A DNA stretch of 64,000 nt from assembly GCF_044761985.1 (NCBI RefSeq), contig NZ_JBIWDK010000003.1, positions 248,001 through 312,000 of the forward strand, in the 5' to 3' direction. The DNA is from Peribacillus sp044761985. Lineage in GTDB: Bacteria; Bacillota; Bacilli; Bacillales; DSM-1321. The notes under the pieces were generated by a model that saw only the letters and a program-made list of their open reading frames with translations, was not told the DNA's origin and made no database searches. Made by a program: the position numbers and the translations under genes. Positions 8,333 through 15,806 of this stretch are shown one piece after another (positions within the stretch are counted from its first letter, which is position 1; each line of letters begins with the position of its first letter).

Positions 8333-9118
8333 ATGAGTCCATCTCTTAAAACCCAGTCTTTATCATGTGGTAATGCTGAAAAATCAATTATAAATGGAAT
8401 AAATATAGAAATGCCTCAACCTCATAAGGTGTCACCTTCAATCGAAGAAGAGCTGCAAACGTATCGGATTTCCTTTAAAGAGGAGATAAACAATCCAAGA
8501 AACGTGGAGGATATCGAAGAATTGATTGGTTATGCAATAATCCGCTCTGGAGCAGATACTCCTAGGGTTGCCGCTTCCATGTGGTTCAGGCGTTATGCAT
8601 TTTTTATTACGGCACAATTGTACATGATCAGTAAGCATCGGCTTGTTTGGAATGGTTCGCTTTCTGATTTGGCCATTCTGGATGATCCTGCAGATGTGCA
8701 ATGGTTTCCAAAATTCTGGCTGAAAGAAAATAGTTGGAGCGATGTTCCGGAGAAGGAAAGCCAACAAGCATTACATACTGTATTAAATAAATTTGGCGCT
8801 GATGTCATTGTCCCACTTTCCAAATCTACTAAAGTATCAAGACTTATACTTTGGGAAAATATATGGGGGTATACGGTCTGGATGTATTCAGAGTTGTTGA
8901 AGCAATGTGATATCAAAGATAGAGTGGAAGCCGATATCGAAAATCTGCTGGATGATGAAATCTGGCTGGGGATGGAAAAGCGGTCACCATTCAAACGCTT
9001 CATCGAGGAAAAGACGGTACCTGAATCCATGAATTCTTATAAGCGTGTGACATGCTGTTTATATTATCAAATCGAAGGTCAAATGAAATGCCCTTATTGT
9101 CCCAATAGTAACTGTTGA
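8333..9118 (+). CDS. FhuF-type ferric siderophore reductase-like protein
   Basis: 261 residues, ATG with AAAAGGGGAG upstream. The C-terminus ends with a CC-x10-CxxC cluster (TCCLYYQ ... KCPYC), the [2Fe-2S]-binding motif of FhuF-family ferric reductases, which release iron from siderophores in the cytoplasm. The rest matches the general IucA/IucC-C-terminal/FhuF-like fold only loosely. The gene is monocistronic, with a Fur-like operator upstream and a terminator downstream, consistent with induction under iron limitation. No siderophore transporter is adjacent. Substrate is unknown. Confidence 0.75.
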   Translation: MSPSLKTQSLSCGNAEKSIINGINIEMPQPHKVSPSIEEELQTYRISFKEEINNPRNVEDIEELIGYAIIRSGADTPRVAASMWFRRYAFFITAQLYMISKHRLVWNGSLSDLAILDDPADVQWFPKFWLKENSWSDVPEKESQQALHTVLNKFGADVIVPLSKSTKVSRLILWENIWGYTVWMYSELLKQCDIKDRVEADIENLLDDEIWLGMEKRSPFKRFIEEKTVPESMNSYKRVTCCLYYQIEGQMKCPYCPNSNC

Positions 9119-9132
9119 ATGATTTGTCTAGG

Positions 9133-9163
9133 AACCAGGCTGTAAGTAAAGCCTGGTTTTCTT
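9133..9163 (+). terminator. intrinsic terminator after the FhuF-like gene
   Basis: AACCAGGC / GCCTGGTTTT hairpin with T-rich tail. Confidence 0.8.
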
Positions 9164-9245
9164 ATGTGCACTTTAATAGAAACTAAACGCACTAACCAAA
9201 TTGGTATGTTATAATGTTGATATTTAATTGAACGGAGGCAGTCGC

Positions 9246-10187
9246 ATGAACAATGGGATCATTCATTATGGAATTGGTGAAGTAGTAGATATATATATGT
9301 ACATCAAAACGAGTACAAAGGCGGTTGCGAGTAATGGCAAGCCATTTTTGACGCTGATTTTGTCTGATAAAACGGGTGAAATCGAGGCTAAACTCTGGGA
9401 TGTATCAGAGGCTGATGAAAAAACGTACAGTGCCGAGGCTACGGTGAAGGTACAAGGAGAGGTTCAGAATTATCGCGGTCGGAGTCAATTGAAGATTCGT
9501 CATCTTAGACTGACTACGGATGCTGATGGCGTCACAAAAGGCGATTTGATTCAAACGGCACCTCTAAGTCAGGAAGAAATGATGGAGACCATCACCCAAT
9601 TCATCTTTGAAATGAGAAATCCGAATATCCAAAGAGTGACTAGGCATCTGGTCAAGAAGTATCAGGAAGAACTCTTAACATTCCCTGCTGCCACTAAGAA
9701 CCATCATGAGTACATGTCGGGCCTAGCTTACCATGTCGTGTCCATGCTGGGGCTTGCAAAGGCCATTTCAGGCTTATATCCATCCCTTGATAAGGACCTT
9801 CTATATGCCGGGGTCATTTTACATGATTTAGGTAAAGTCCATGAGTTATCGGGTCCTGTGTCAACTGTTTATACGGTTGAAGGGAACCTGCTTGGCCATA
9901 TCACGATCATGGTGAATGAAGTGGGCAAAGCTGCAGAAGAACTTGGGATTGATACCGAAGAAATAATGATTTTGAAACATTTAGTTTTGAGTCATCATGG
10001 AAAAGCGGAATGGGGAAGTCCGAAACCGCCTATGGTGAGGGAAGCGGAAGTCCTTCATTATATAGATAACATGGATGCCAAAATCAATATGATGGATCGG
10101 GCCCTTGAAAAAGTGAAACCAGGGGAATTCACCGAAAGAGTCTTTGCACTGGATAATCGTTCATTCTATAAACCAACCTTTAAATAA
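9246..10187 (+). CDS. yhaM: YhaM 3'-5' exoribonuclease
   Basis: 313 residues from the ATG at 9246, which has CGGAGGC eight bases upstream; an earlier in-frame GTG-type start (9228) precedes that site. The N-terminal ~100 residues form an OB-type nucleic-acid-binding domain (FLTLILSDKTGEIEAKLWD). An HD hydrolase domain follows, with the His of NHHEYMSGL, then LHDLGK, HHGK and a C-terminal Asp (HYIDNMDAK). B. subtilis YhaM is a metal-dependent 3'-5' exonuclease of RNA and single-stranded DNA of nearly the same length. The yhaM-yhaL-prsA neighbourhood is conserved. Confidence 0.93.
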   Translation: MNNGIIHYGIGEVVDIYMYIKTSTKAVASNGKPFLTLILSDKTGEIEAKLWDVSEADEKTYSAEATVKVQGEVQNYRGRSQLKIRHLRLTTDADGVTKGDLIQTAPLSQEEMMETITQFIFEMRNPNIQRVTRHLVKKYQEELLTFPAATKNHHEYMSGLAYHVVSMLGLAKAISGLYPSLDKDLLYAGVILHDLGKVHELSGPVSTVYTVEGNLLGHITIMVNEVGKAAEELGIDTEEIMILKHLVLSHHGKAEWGSPKPPMVREAEVLHYIDNMDAKINMMDRALEKVKPGEFTERVFALDNRSFYKPTFK

Positions 10188-10190
10188 TGA

Positions 10191-10231
10191 ATATGCTTCT
10201 TTCCTAACCGGGAAAGAAGCATATTTTTTTA
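10191..10231 (+). terminator. intrinsic terminator of yhaM
   Basis: Long stem ATATGCTTCTTTC / GGAAAGAAGCATAT with a T7 tail. Confidence 0.88.
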
Positions 10232-10284
10232 TCTCCTGCATATGCTCTAGTAAAACGATGGGGGATCTTGAAAGGAGAATGGAC

Positions 10285-10452
10285 ATGCCAATATGGATCT
10301 GGTTCGTGTTTATTGGAATCATTGTCAGTGCCGTTATGTCAATATGGACAGCGAGGAAAGAACGCATGATAGACGAAGCGTGGATTGAAAAGGAAGGGCA
10401 GAAATATATAGACCGTATGATAGAGGAAAGAGAGAAACGAAAAGAGGCCTAA
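10285..10452 (+). CDS. yhaL: sporulation protein YhaL
   Basis: 55 residues. The ATG at 10285 is preferred because AAAGGAG (10271-10277) is seven bases upstream; an ATG at 10279 is too close. One N-terminal membrane helix (MPIWIWFVFIGIIVSAV) is followed by a charged tail rich in Glu, Arg and Lys, as in the Spore_YhaL family. It lies between yhaM and prsA exactly as in B. subtilis, where it is a sporulation gene of unknown mechanism. Confidence 0.82.
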   Translation: MPIWIWFVFIGIIVSAVMSIWTARKERMIDEAWIEKEGQKYIDRMIEEREKRKEA

Positions 10453-10461
10453 GATAATAGT

Positions 10462-10495
10462 AAAAAGCGACAGGGGGTGGTCCCTGTCGCTTTTT
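10462..10495. terminator. bidirectional terminator between yhaL and prsA
   Basis: AAAAAGCGACAGGG / CCCTGTCGCTTTTT, symmetric A and T flanks between convergent genes. Confidence 0.9.
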
Positions 10496-10506
10496 AGTGG
10501 TGTCTA

Positions 10507-11367
10507 TTATTTTTCTGTAGCAGTTTCGGATGTGATGGAATCTTTCAATTCTTTATCCTTGACCTTCACGTCTGCTTTTTTAATTTCGGAATCTAAAATA
10601 TTTTGAACTTTAGTTTGGTCAATTTTAGCCACTTTTAGTTTATATTCAAGATCCTTTTTCATATCTTTATACGATTCTTTTTCTTTCTTATCCTGCAATT
10701 GGATGATATGGTAGCCAAATTCAGATTTTACTGGCTTGGAGATTTCGTCTTTTTTCAGCTTAGCTGCAGCTGTTTCGAATTCCGGAACCATTTCACCTGT
10801 ACTGAACCAACCAAGATCTCCACCCTTTGCAGCCGTTCCTGTATCAGTGGAATATTCTTTCGCAAGTGCGGCGAAGTCTCCACCCTTGTCCAATTTAGCT
10901 TTGACTTCTTCAGCCGTTTTCTTGTCTTTCACAAGAATATGTCTGGCTTTAAGGTCTGGTTTGTAGTTTTCGTAAGCTTCTTTCACTTCCGCTTCCTTCA
11001 CGTTAATGTCCGCGATGGCCGCTTTTTCTTGAAGCATGCCGATTCTAAGTGCACGCTTAAGATCTGCTTCACTATTATATCCAGATGAAGCTAAAGCCGA
11101 GTCGAAGTTTTCGCCCATTTGATCTTTAAGCTCTTTTACTTTAGCTTTAACTTCTTTATCCGTTACCGTGTATTTATCTGAAAGAACCTTTTCGTATACC
11201 ATTTCCTGAAGGACTTGGTCACCGTATCTGTCTTTCATCACATTGTAAAACTCTTCTTTTGATATATCTCCAGCTTTTGATTCCACTACTGCTTCTTTGT
11301 CGCTGTTGCATGCTGTAAGTCCGATCAGTCCAGCAGCTACGGCAACCGATAATGCCCACTTCTTCAT
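10507..11367 (-). CDS. prsA: PrsA foldase lipoprotein (peptidyl-prolyl isomerase)
   Basis: 286 residues. A lipoprotein signal peptide ends at the lipobox LTAC with Cys20 as the lipidated residue, so the mature protein is anchored outside the membrane. The central parvulin/PpiC domain spans about residues 135-225 (ARHILVKD ... GGDLGWFSTGEMVPEF ... SEFGYHIIQL). The flanking Lys/Glu-rich regions form the chaperone part. PrsA helps secreted proteins such as proteases and amylases fold after Sec export; this window encodes both a subtilisin and an export regulator set (hpr, ecs). Confidence 0.95.
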   Translation of the reverse strand: MKKWALSVAVAAGLIGLTACNSDKEAVVESKAGDISKEEFYNVMKDRYGDQVLQEMVYEKVLSDKYTVTDKEVKAKVKELKDQMGENFDSALASSGYNSEADLKRALRIGMLQEKAAIADINVKEAEVKEAYENYKPDLKARHILVKDKKTAEEVKAKLDKGGDFAALAKEYSTDTGTAAKGGDLGWFSTGEMVPEFETAAAKLKKDEISKPVKSEFGYHIIQLQDKKEKESYKDMKKDLEYKLKVAKIDQTKVQNILDSEIKKADVKVKDKELKDSITSETATEK

Positions 11368-11570
11368 TTAGTAACAACTCCTAATTTTTAAGTTTCTTTT
11401 TTTTGTAATTATTCGATTATCCACAAAACTAACTATAACATATTTTGGCTGTTTTACAAAAAATAATATATTGATGTACCTTTAAGAATTTCAAAAAAAC
11501 TGGGTGTATGCCCACCCATATCCTGAATCCCTACATATGATAAATCGAAGACAACAATGGAGGTAGTTTT

Positions 11571-11654
11571 ATGGGTAATCGATATGGCAGTGGGTTTGCT
11601 TTATTGGTTGTTTTATTCGTCTTATTAATGATTGCTGCGGTCGCATATTGTTAG
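11571..11654 (+). CDS. YjcZ-type hydrophobic miniprotein 1
   Basis: 27 residues: a short polar N-terminus (MGNRYGSG) followed by one hydrophobic helix rich in Leu and Val (FALLVVLFVLLMIAAVA). TGGAGG lies eight bases upstream of the ATG. This is the pattern of the YjcZ/YhjZ-like sporulation miniproteins common in Bacillaceae. A second, similar gene lies 179 bases downstream. Function is unknown; membrane or spore location is inferred from the family. Confidence 0.7.
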   Translation: MGNRYGSGFALLVVLFVLLMIAAVAYC

Positions 11655-11833
11655 CCGAACACAACATTAATATGAAAAGTGCCCACTCCTTTTGGAATGG
11701 AGATGAATAGGATAGGGTAGCCGCTCATGAAATTTACACATGGTGAATAAACCTGATGAAATGTATTTTTTTTACGGGTTATAAGAGTGTGCATGAAAGT
11801 AATCTTAATCTGGAATGGGAAGGAGGAAGATCA

Positions 11834-11917
11834 ATGTCTGGAGGAGTTGGTGGGGGCTTTGCCCTAATAGTCGTTCTTTTCATCCTATTAGTAATCATTG
11901 GCGCATCCTGGTTATAA
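11834..11917 (+). CDS. YjcZ-type hydrophobic miniprotein 2
   Basis: 27 residues, MSGGVGGG then the helix FALIVVLFILLVIIGAS. AGGAGGAAG precedes the ATG. The FAL-VVLF-LL core is shared with the neighbouring miniprotein, so the two are probably paralogues from a local duplication. The Gly-rich start and single helix match the YjcZ sporulation family. Confidence 0.75.
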   Translation: MSGGVGGGFALIVVLFILLVIIGASWL

Positions 11918-11929
11918 GAAAAGACAAAA

Positions 11930-11958
11930 AAGACGAAGCCGTGTGCTTCGCCTTTTTC
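11930..11958 (+). terminator. intrinsic terminator after miniprotein 2
   Basis: Hairpin with GAAGC / GCTTC core followed by CTTTTTC. Confidence 0.65.
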
Positions 11959-12040
11959 TTTATGTGGATAGAAGCGTTGGAATACCACATTAATGCAGGT
12001 ATGTAATGATTATTATCAGTATATACGCAAGGGCTTCCCT

Positions 12041-12223
12041 TTACACATATAAAACTTCAATATAGGAGGATAATAACAAAATAGTGATCAACACATTAAT
12101 GGTCCTGAATACTTTAGGTTGCTTTTCTTCAGAGATTTCCTTTTGAATACATAAAGAGTTTGTCATTCTATTAATATTATAAAGAATCACAATAGCAAAA
12201 ATAATAAACCAGAACGAGATCAA
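12041..12223 (-). CDS. small membrane protein, unknown
   Basis: 60 residues from a TTG start with a strong AAGGAGGGA site on the minus strand, which is the main reason to accept it. Two hydrophobic segments (ISFWFIIFAIVILYNI and INVLITILLLSSYI) flank a short charged loop, so it is likely a two-helix membrane protein. I do not recognise a family. It lies between the miniproteins and the DUF3267-like gene, on the same strand as the latter. Confidence 0.55.
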   Translation of the reverse strand: MISFWFIIFAIVILYNINRMTNSLCIQKEISEEKQPKVFRTINVLITILLLSSYIEVLYV

Positions 12224-12321
12224 AAAATCCCTCCTTGCATAACATCATGTATAAATACGATACCAAATATTAATGAAAAAAGATACCTAAAAATCTTGGT
12301 AGCGTCGGAAGGAGGCAATAT

Positions 12322-12879
12322 TCATTTTTGGACTAGGATATCGTATCCTTCTCCGTGCTCCTCAATGAAGGATCGCCCGGGTGATCCTATCAGGTTCTTG
12401 ACATAAATGAAATCCGACACGCACAAACCTGTATGCAAAGATAGTAAAATGGTGAAATAATGGGTGTAGTGTGGGAAAGCCACGGCGCAACCGATAAAAA
12501 TAAAGGACATGATGAAAAAGGGTAGAACCAAGGTGATAAGATAGAGATTTTTCCGAATCGGATGATGCACGTATACTTTGCATGTAAGTACGAGATGCCA
12601 CCTGAGGGACCATGATGTTTTTACCTTTTTACATATTAATCTCATAGGTAAGTAGTGTAATAATTTGTGAACAGGATATAATAAGAGCAATAAGCTAAAA
12701 AATCCCATCGTTTGATCGTCATACAAAATGACATGGGGTGAAAATACGCTTAATAATGTATATATTAAAACAAATGACATCATTATAGTGAAAACTGTAA
12801 ATAGGAGTAGACGGCAACTCCCATACTGTTTTGAAAGGTCAATTGTTTTCCATGAATTCATGTTGAAATCAGCCTCCAT
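12322..12879 (-). CDS. DUF3267-like membrane protein (YhaJ position)
   Basis: 185 residues with four to five hydrophobic segments (LLLFTVFTIMMSFVLIYTLL, MGFFSLLLLLYPVHKLLHYL, LITLVLPFFIMSFIFIGCAV, YFTILLSLHTGLCVSDFIYV). The size, topology and place between prsA and yhaI match B. subtilis yhaJ and the DUF3267 family, many of which carry an HExxH zinc motif in the second helix. Here the site reads HKLLH, with Lys in place of Glu, so a protease function is doubtful. An in-frame ATG six residues in (MNSWKT) is an alternative start. Confidence 0.6.
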   Translation of the reverse strand: MEADFNMNSWKTIDLSKQYGSCRLLLFTVFTIMMSFVLIYTLLSVFSPHVILYDDQTMGFFSLLLLLYPVHKLLHYLPMRLICKKVKTSWSLRWHLVLTCKVYVHHPIRKNLYLITLVLPFFIMSFIFIGCAVAFPHYTHYFTILLSLHTGLCVSDFIYVKNLIGSPGRSFIEEHGEGYDILVQK

Positions 12880-13083
12880 AGACCCTTAAATTTACTTACA
12901 TACATTACGATGAATGAATGGAAAAAGCAATAGGTTTTATGGATTTTGTTTTTAGATAAAAAAGGATGGAGTTTCCAGGCTCAGGATTGGTGGGGCATTT
13001 CGTGGAGTAACGAAAATTAACTGAAAAAATAATAATGGATTTTGTATGCATATGCTAAATAATGATTGATTGGGGACTATAGA

Positions 13084-13410
13084 ATGAGAAGTGTAAATGA
13101 GGAAATCGAAATACTCCGTTTTCACCAGCGACTGCTACTAAAGTTAATTCATAATCCACAGGCAAAATTGGATTATCTTTTCGTGGAAAAAAATTTCACG
13201 AAGAGGGAAGCCGAAGAATTACATGCCTTATGTGATGTATTGAGCAAACGCTTTGAAATAGAAAAAGCGGAAGGGTACATGAATTTTCGACCGCTTTTTA
13301 GTCAACTGGAGAAAAATTTGAATCCCAAAACAACTATAAAAGAATGCATTGAGGCTTGCCTCTCACAAGGTATATATGTATCGTTCATGAAGGAAATGGC
13401 TAAAATGTGA
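13084..13410 (+). CDS. yhaI: YhaI, DUF1878 family protein
   Basis: 108 residues from the ATG at 13084 (TGGGGAC seven bases upstream; an earlier in-frame ATG at 13066 precedes this site). Soluble, largely helical, starting MRSVNEEIEILRFHQRLLLKL and containing the pattern FTKREAEELHALCDVL. It ends two bases before the convergent hpr gene, as in B. subtilis. Function is unknown. Confidence 0.75.
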   Translation: MRSVNEEIEILRFHQRLLLKLIHNPQAKLDYLFVEKNFTKREAEELHALCDVLSKRFEIEKAEGYMNFRPLFSQLEKNLNPKTTIKECIEACLSQGIYVSFMKEMAKM

Positions 13411-13412
13411 GA

Positions 13413-13991
13413 TTAAACGGCCTCAGTTTCTTTCTCTATCTTTTTTTTTGTAATTTTGCCCTCCACGTCAGTAAAGTCCCGATCGATGTTAGCAAAGGAT
13501 TTTTCGAATATTTCCATGAAATCTTCCCCATAGATATTACGGATGACAGCCATCATCTCAATCATTTCGGGGAACTTACCGTAAAGTTCACGAAGGGGCA
13601 TCGCTCCGGAGAAAGCGGAGTTATTACTTGGTTCATAAGTCTCCATTAAATCAAGTATGACTTTTTCTCCCTCATCGGTGATTTCGATATACGTGTTTCT
13701 TTTATCATTCTCTTTTTTTGAGAACGTCAAGAATCCACGTTCTTCCAATTTCTTAGAAAAGTTAAAGGCAGTAGAAACATGCATGACCCCAAACTTGGCC
13801 ACATCGGAAATGGAAGAGCCATTAAGATGATAGGCAATCCATAGAATGTGGTGCTCATTAATGTTTAAATCATGAGGCTTAATCCATTGTTGCCAGTCTT
13901 TTTCAATTGATTTCCATAAAGCTTTACTTAATTGAGCGATTCGCTGACTGAATATCATTGCTTCTTTCATAGAATAATTTTTATTCTGCAT
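13413..13991 (-). CDS. hpr: transition-state regulator Hpr (ScoC), MarR family
   Basis: 192 residues. A MarR-type winged helix spans about residues 40-110 (NINEHHILWIAY, SSISDVAKFGVMHVSTAFN, KLEERGFLTFSKKENDKRNTY). In B. subtilis Hpr/ScoC represses extracellular protease genes, peptide transport and sporulation genes. A target could be the subtilisin gene in this window, though no Hpr site was identified. The yhaI-hpr-yhaH order is conserved. Confidence 0.93.
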   Translation of the reverse strand: MQNKNYSMKEAMIFSQRIAQLSKALWKSIEKDWQQWIKPHDLNINEHHILWIAYHLNGSSISDVAKFGVMHVSTAFNFSKKLEERGFLTFSKKENDKRNTYIEITDEGEKVILDLMETYEPSNNSAFSGAMPLRELYGKFPEMIEMMAVIRNIYGEDFMEIFEKSFANIDRDFTDVEGKITKKKIEKETEAV

Positions 13992-14179
13992 CTTATGGGC
14001 TCACCTACTTATCAGATTCTGTATATATTATTATGACAATAAAATAAAAATTAATAAAGAGAATATTAGCAAAATTTTTAGAAAATTTAATAATCGCCAA
14101 TGAATTCTCCATTTTTCCCTAAAATACGATGTATTTTTATGGTAAAAATGGAGATTCGACAATGTGCTTCCTTTTGCCT

Positions 14180-14542
14180 TCAGTTTTTAGAAGAGGGTAT
14201 GGTTGTTTCCAATTCTCTTAAAGATTCCTCTATTTCTTGAACATTCCTCAATAACTCCGTTTTATTCGGTTCGATGTCCTGCTTCCAGTTCTCTATGACG
14301 ACTTGTACATCCGAAATGAAAGTTTTCACCGTTTCTTTGCTAATTTGAGTCGCTTCCATCGTGTCCTCTTTAATATTCAGCAATTTAACCTTCAACTCTT
14401 CAATCGTTGTTTTAATTTCATCGGAATTTGTTTTAATGCGACTCCGTAGGTCTTTCCCTGAAGTTGGTGTAGAAAGTAATGTGGCTGCACCCGCTACAAC
14501 TGTTCCGGTAATAAAGCCGATCAATAATGATTTTGCCTTCAT
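14180..14542 (-). CDS. yhaH: YhaH, YtxH-domain protein
   Basis: 120 residues. One N-terminal membrane segment (LLIGFITGTVVAGAATLL) followed by the YtxH-type PTSGKDLRSRI motif and a long coiled-coil-prone tail rich in Glu, Lys and Thr. YtxH proteins are general-stress or envelope proteins of unclear function. A minus-strand ribosome site (GAGGTGA) precedes the ATG. Confidence 0.8.
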   Translation of the reverse strand: MKAKSLLIGFITGTVVAGAATLLSTPTSGKDLRSRIKTNSDEIKTTIEELKVKLLNIKEDTMEATQISKETVKTFISDVQVVIENWKQDIEPNKTELLRNVQEIEESLRELETTIPSSKN

Positions 14543-14862
14543 TTAGAATCACCTCATTTTATAATTATTCATTTCGCTTAACATGGCCTAAATCCCTGCT
14601 AGGAAAAACATCAATTGGAAATTATGTTATATAGGGATATAAATGCTATTGATAACAAAATACCATAATTTTCTTCCTTATGGAAGAGGATCTACCATTT
14701 TATCTTTATATCACAAAAATATTTTTTTAAACTTCTTTCTTTCAATAATGATAGGGAAACCAAGCGTGAAGACTCTGGAAGTTTACATATAAAGGGAAGT
14801 TCAGCATATAGATAATAAAAAAACATGCTGTCGGCTCTGTTGATGGCATTGGTGGGTTTACA
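14543..14862. other. 320-bp intergenic region, yhaH upstream side
   Basis: AT-rich. It must hold the yhaH promoter on the minus strand and whatever drives the 59-residue ORF on the plus strand. I see no hairpin, repeat or recognisable operator. Confidence 0.4.
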
Positions 14863-15042
14863 ATGAAAATGATATTTTTATTAGGTCTAATATGCCTGTG
14901 CGGGATGGGGTATTTTTTAGCAAGAGCAAAACATCCAGGGAGTTATCCCCCTAAGAGGGTGCTTCAGTCCAATGCAGTCATGCTGGGGGTCCCAGGTGCC
15001 TTTCTGCTTTTGGTCTGGTTATTATGGGTGCTTGTTCATTAA
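14863..15042 (+). CDS. predicted small two-helix membrane protein, unknown
   Basis: 59 residues. Two hydrophobic stretches (MIFLLGLICLCGMGYFLA and GVPGAFLLLVWLLWVLV) flank the basic loop RAKHPGSYPPKRV. The ribosome site (GGTGGG) is weak, so evidence rests on the clean membrane-protein composition and the lack of any overlapping gene. Product and family are not recognised. It is followed by a terminator shared with trpP. Confidence 0.5.
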   Translation: MKMIFLLGLICLCGMGYFLARAKHPGSYPPKRVLQSNAVMLGVPGAFLLLVWLLWVLVH

Positions 15043-15113
15043 GCGCCCGAGTGGTTTTAGGATGAGTTGGCGAAATCTAGTGGGTGTTGGTTCGAATCCA
15101 TATAGGAGTGTAA

Positions 15114-15142
15114 AAAAAAGCACCGGGCATCCGGTGCTTTTT
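15114..15142. terminator. bidirectional terminator between the 59-aa ORF and trpP
   Basis: AAAAGCACCGG gcat CCGGTGCTTTT, with A and T tracts on both sides. Confidence 0.88.
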
Positions 15143-15163
15143 AAAGTATGTTAATCCTGCTGA

Positions 15164-15682
15164 TTAAGCATGAACGGGTATCTTTGTTTTTTTTACAATG
15201 CCATTCACAATTGGATAAATAACGATGATTGCCACTGTGTTAAGCAGTACGGCAGGAAGTACGACAGCTCCGAATAGTGCAACGAAAGGTCCTGGCAAGG
15301 AAACGATGTAATAAGCCGAACCAAGGAAGACAGCACCAGATATGATGGTTCCTAAGGCAGTCAGGATACTCACGCTGATAACGGAAGTTGAAAACTTCCT
15401 AATCCCGATGAATAAAAGGTAAAACAAAAAGGCTGTGACCAACTTATCGATGATATTGGGGATTTGTCCTCCAGGGAATGTCGTTGTCATGGCAGAAATG
15501 GCTCCAGCAGCCAGGGCGACGATGAATACATTCTTTTTCTCGGGAAACAGTACAATCGCCAAAAACATCATCAGCAACATCATGTCAGGCTTCATTCCTA
15601 AGAAGAATCCAGGAATGATAAAATGGAGGGCTGCTCCAATCCCAATTAATAGGGACATCGACACAAGGGTTTTCGTTTTCAT
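15164..15682 (-). CDS. trpP: tryptophan transporter TrpP
   Basis: 172 residues, four to six hydrophobic segments, matching the TrpP (YhaG) family of tryptophan uptake proteins in the membrane. The gene is in the conserved hpr-yhaH-trpP-serC order. Its leader carries six (G/U)AG triplets at five-base spacing that include the ribosome site, as expected for TRAP-mediated translational repression when tryptophan is plentiful. Terminates at a hairpin 20 bases downstream. Confidence 0.9.
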   Translation of the reverse strand: MKTKTLVSMSLLIGIGAALHFIIPGFFLGMKPDMMLLMMFLAIVLFPEKKNVFIVALAAGAISAMTTTFPGGQIPNIIDKLVTAFLFYLLFIGIRKFSTSVISVSILTALGTIISGAVFLGSAYYIVSLPGPFVALFGAVVLPAVLLNTVAIIVIYPIVNGIVKKTKIPVHA

Positions 15683-15685
15683 TTA

Positions 15686-15713
15686 CTCATCTCTCCTATT
15701 CTCATCTCAACTA
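15686..15713 (-). promoter_or_regulatory. TRAP-binding site over the trpP ribosome site
   Basis: Read on the minus strand the leader has UAG, GAG, GAG, UAG, GAG, GAG, each start exactly five bases from the next (CTA/CTC on the plus strand at 15711, 15706, 15701, 15696, 15691 and 15686). The last triplet ends three bases before the ATG and the array covers the GGAG ribosome site. B. subtilis trpP is repressed by TRAP through such a site. Confidence 0.8.
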
Positions 15714-15721
15714 AATTTCTT

Positions 15722-15765
15722 CAACAATGCACTATTGCTTGTTGCAAGAAGTTTTAAATATTATA
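15722..15765 (-). promoter_or_regulatory. trpP -10 element and 5' leader hairpin
   Basis: TATAAT on the minus strand at 15765-15760, no clear -35. Downstream, a hairpin (CAACAA / TTGTTG with inner GC pairs, 15744-15722) lies just before the TRAP triplets, reminiscent of the 5' stem-loop of the trp leader. Confidence 0.45.
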
Positions 15766-15806
15766 TCATAGGACCTAGCCTTTTAGAAGTCAAAATTACC
15801 TACATA

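Noticed and set aside
8438..9030. Two minus-strand open frames (109 and 145 codons)
   Set aside because: Antisense to the FhuF-type gene, which has promoter, RBS and cluster motif; the shadows lack these.
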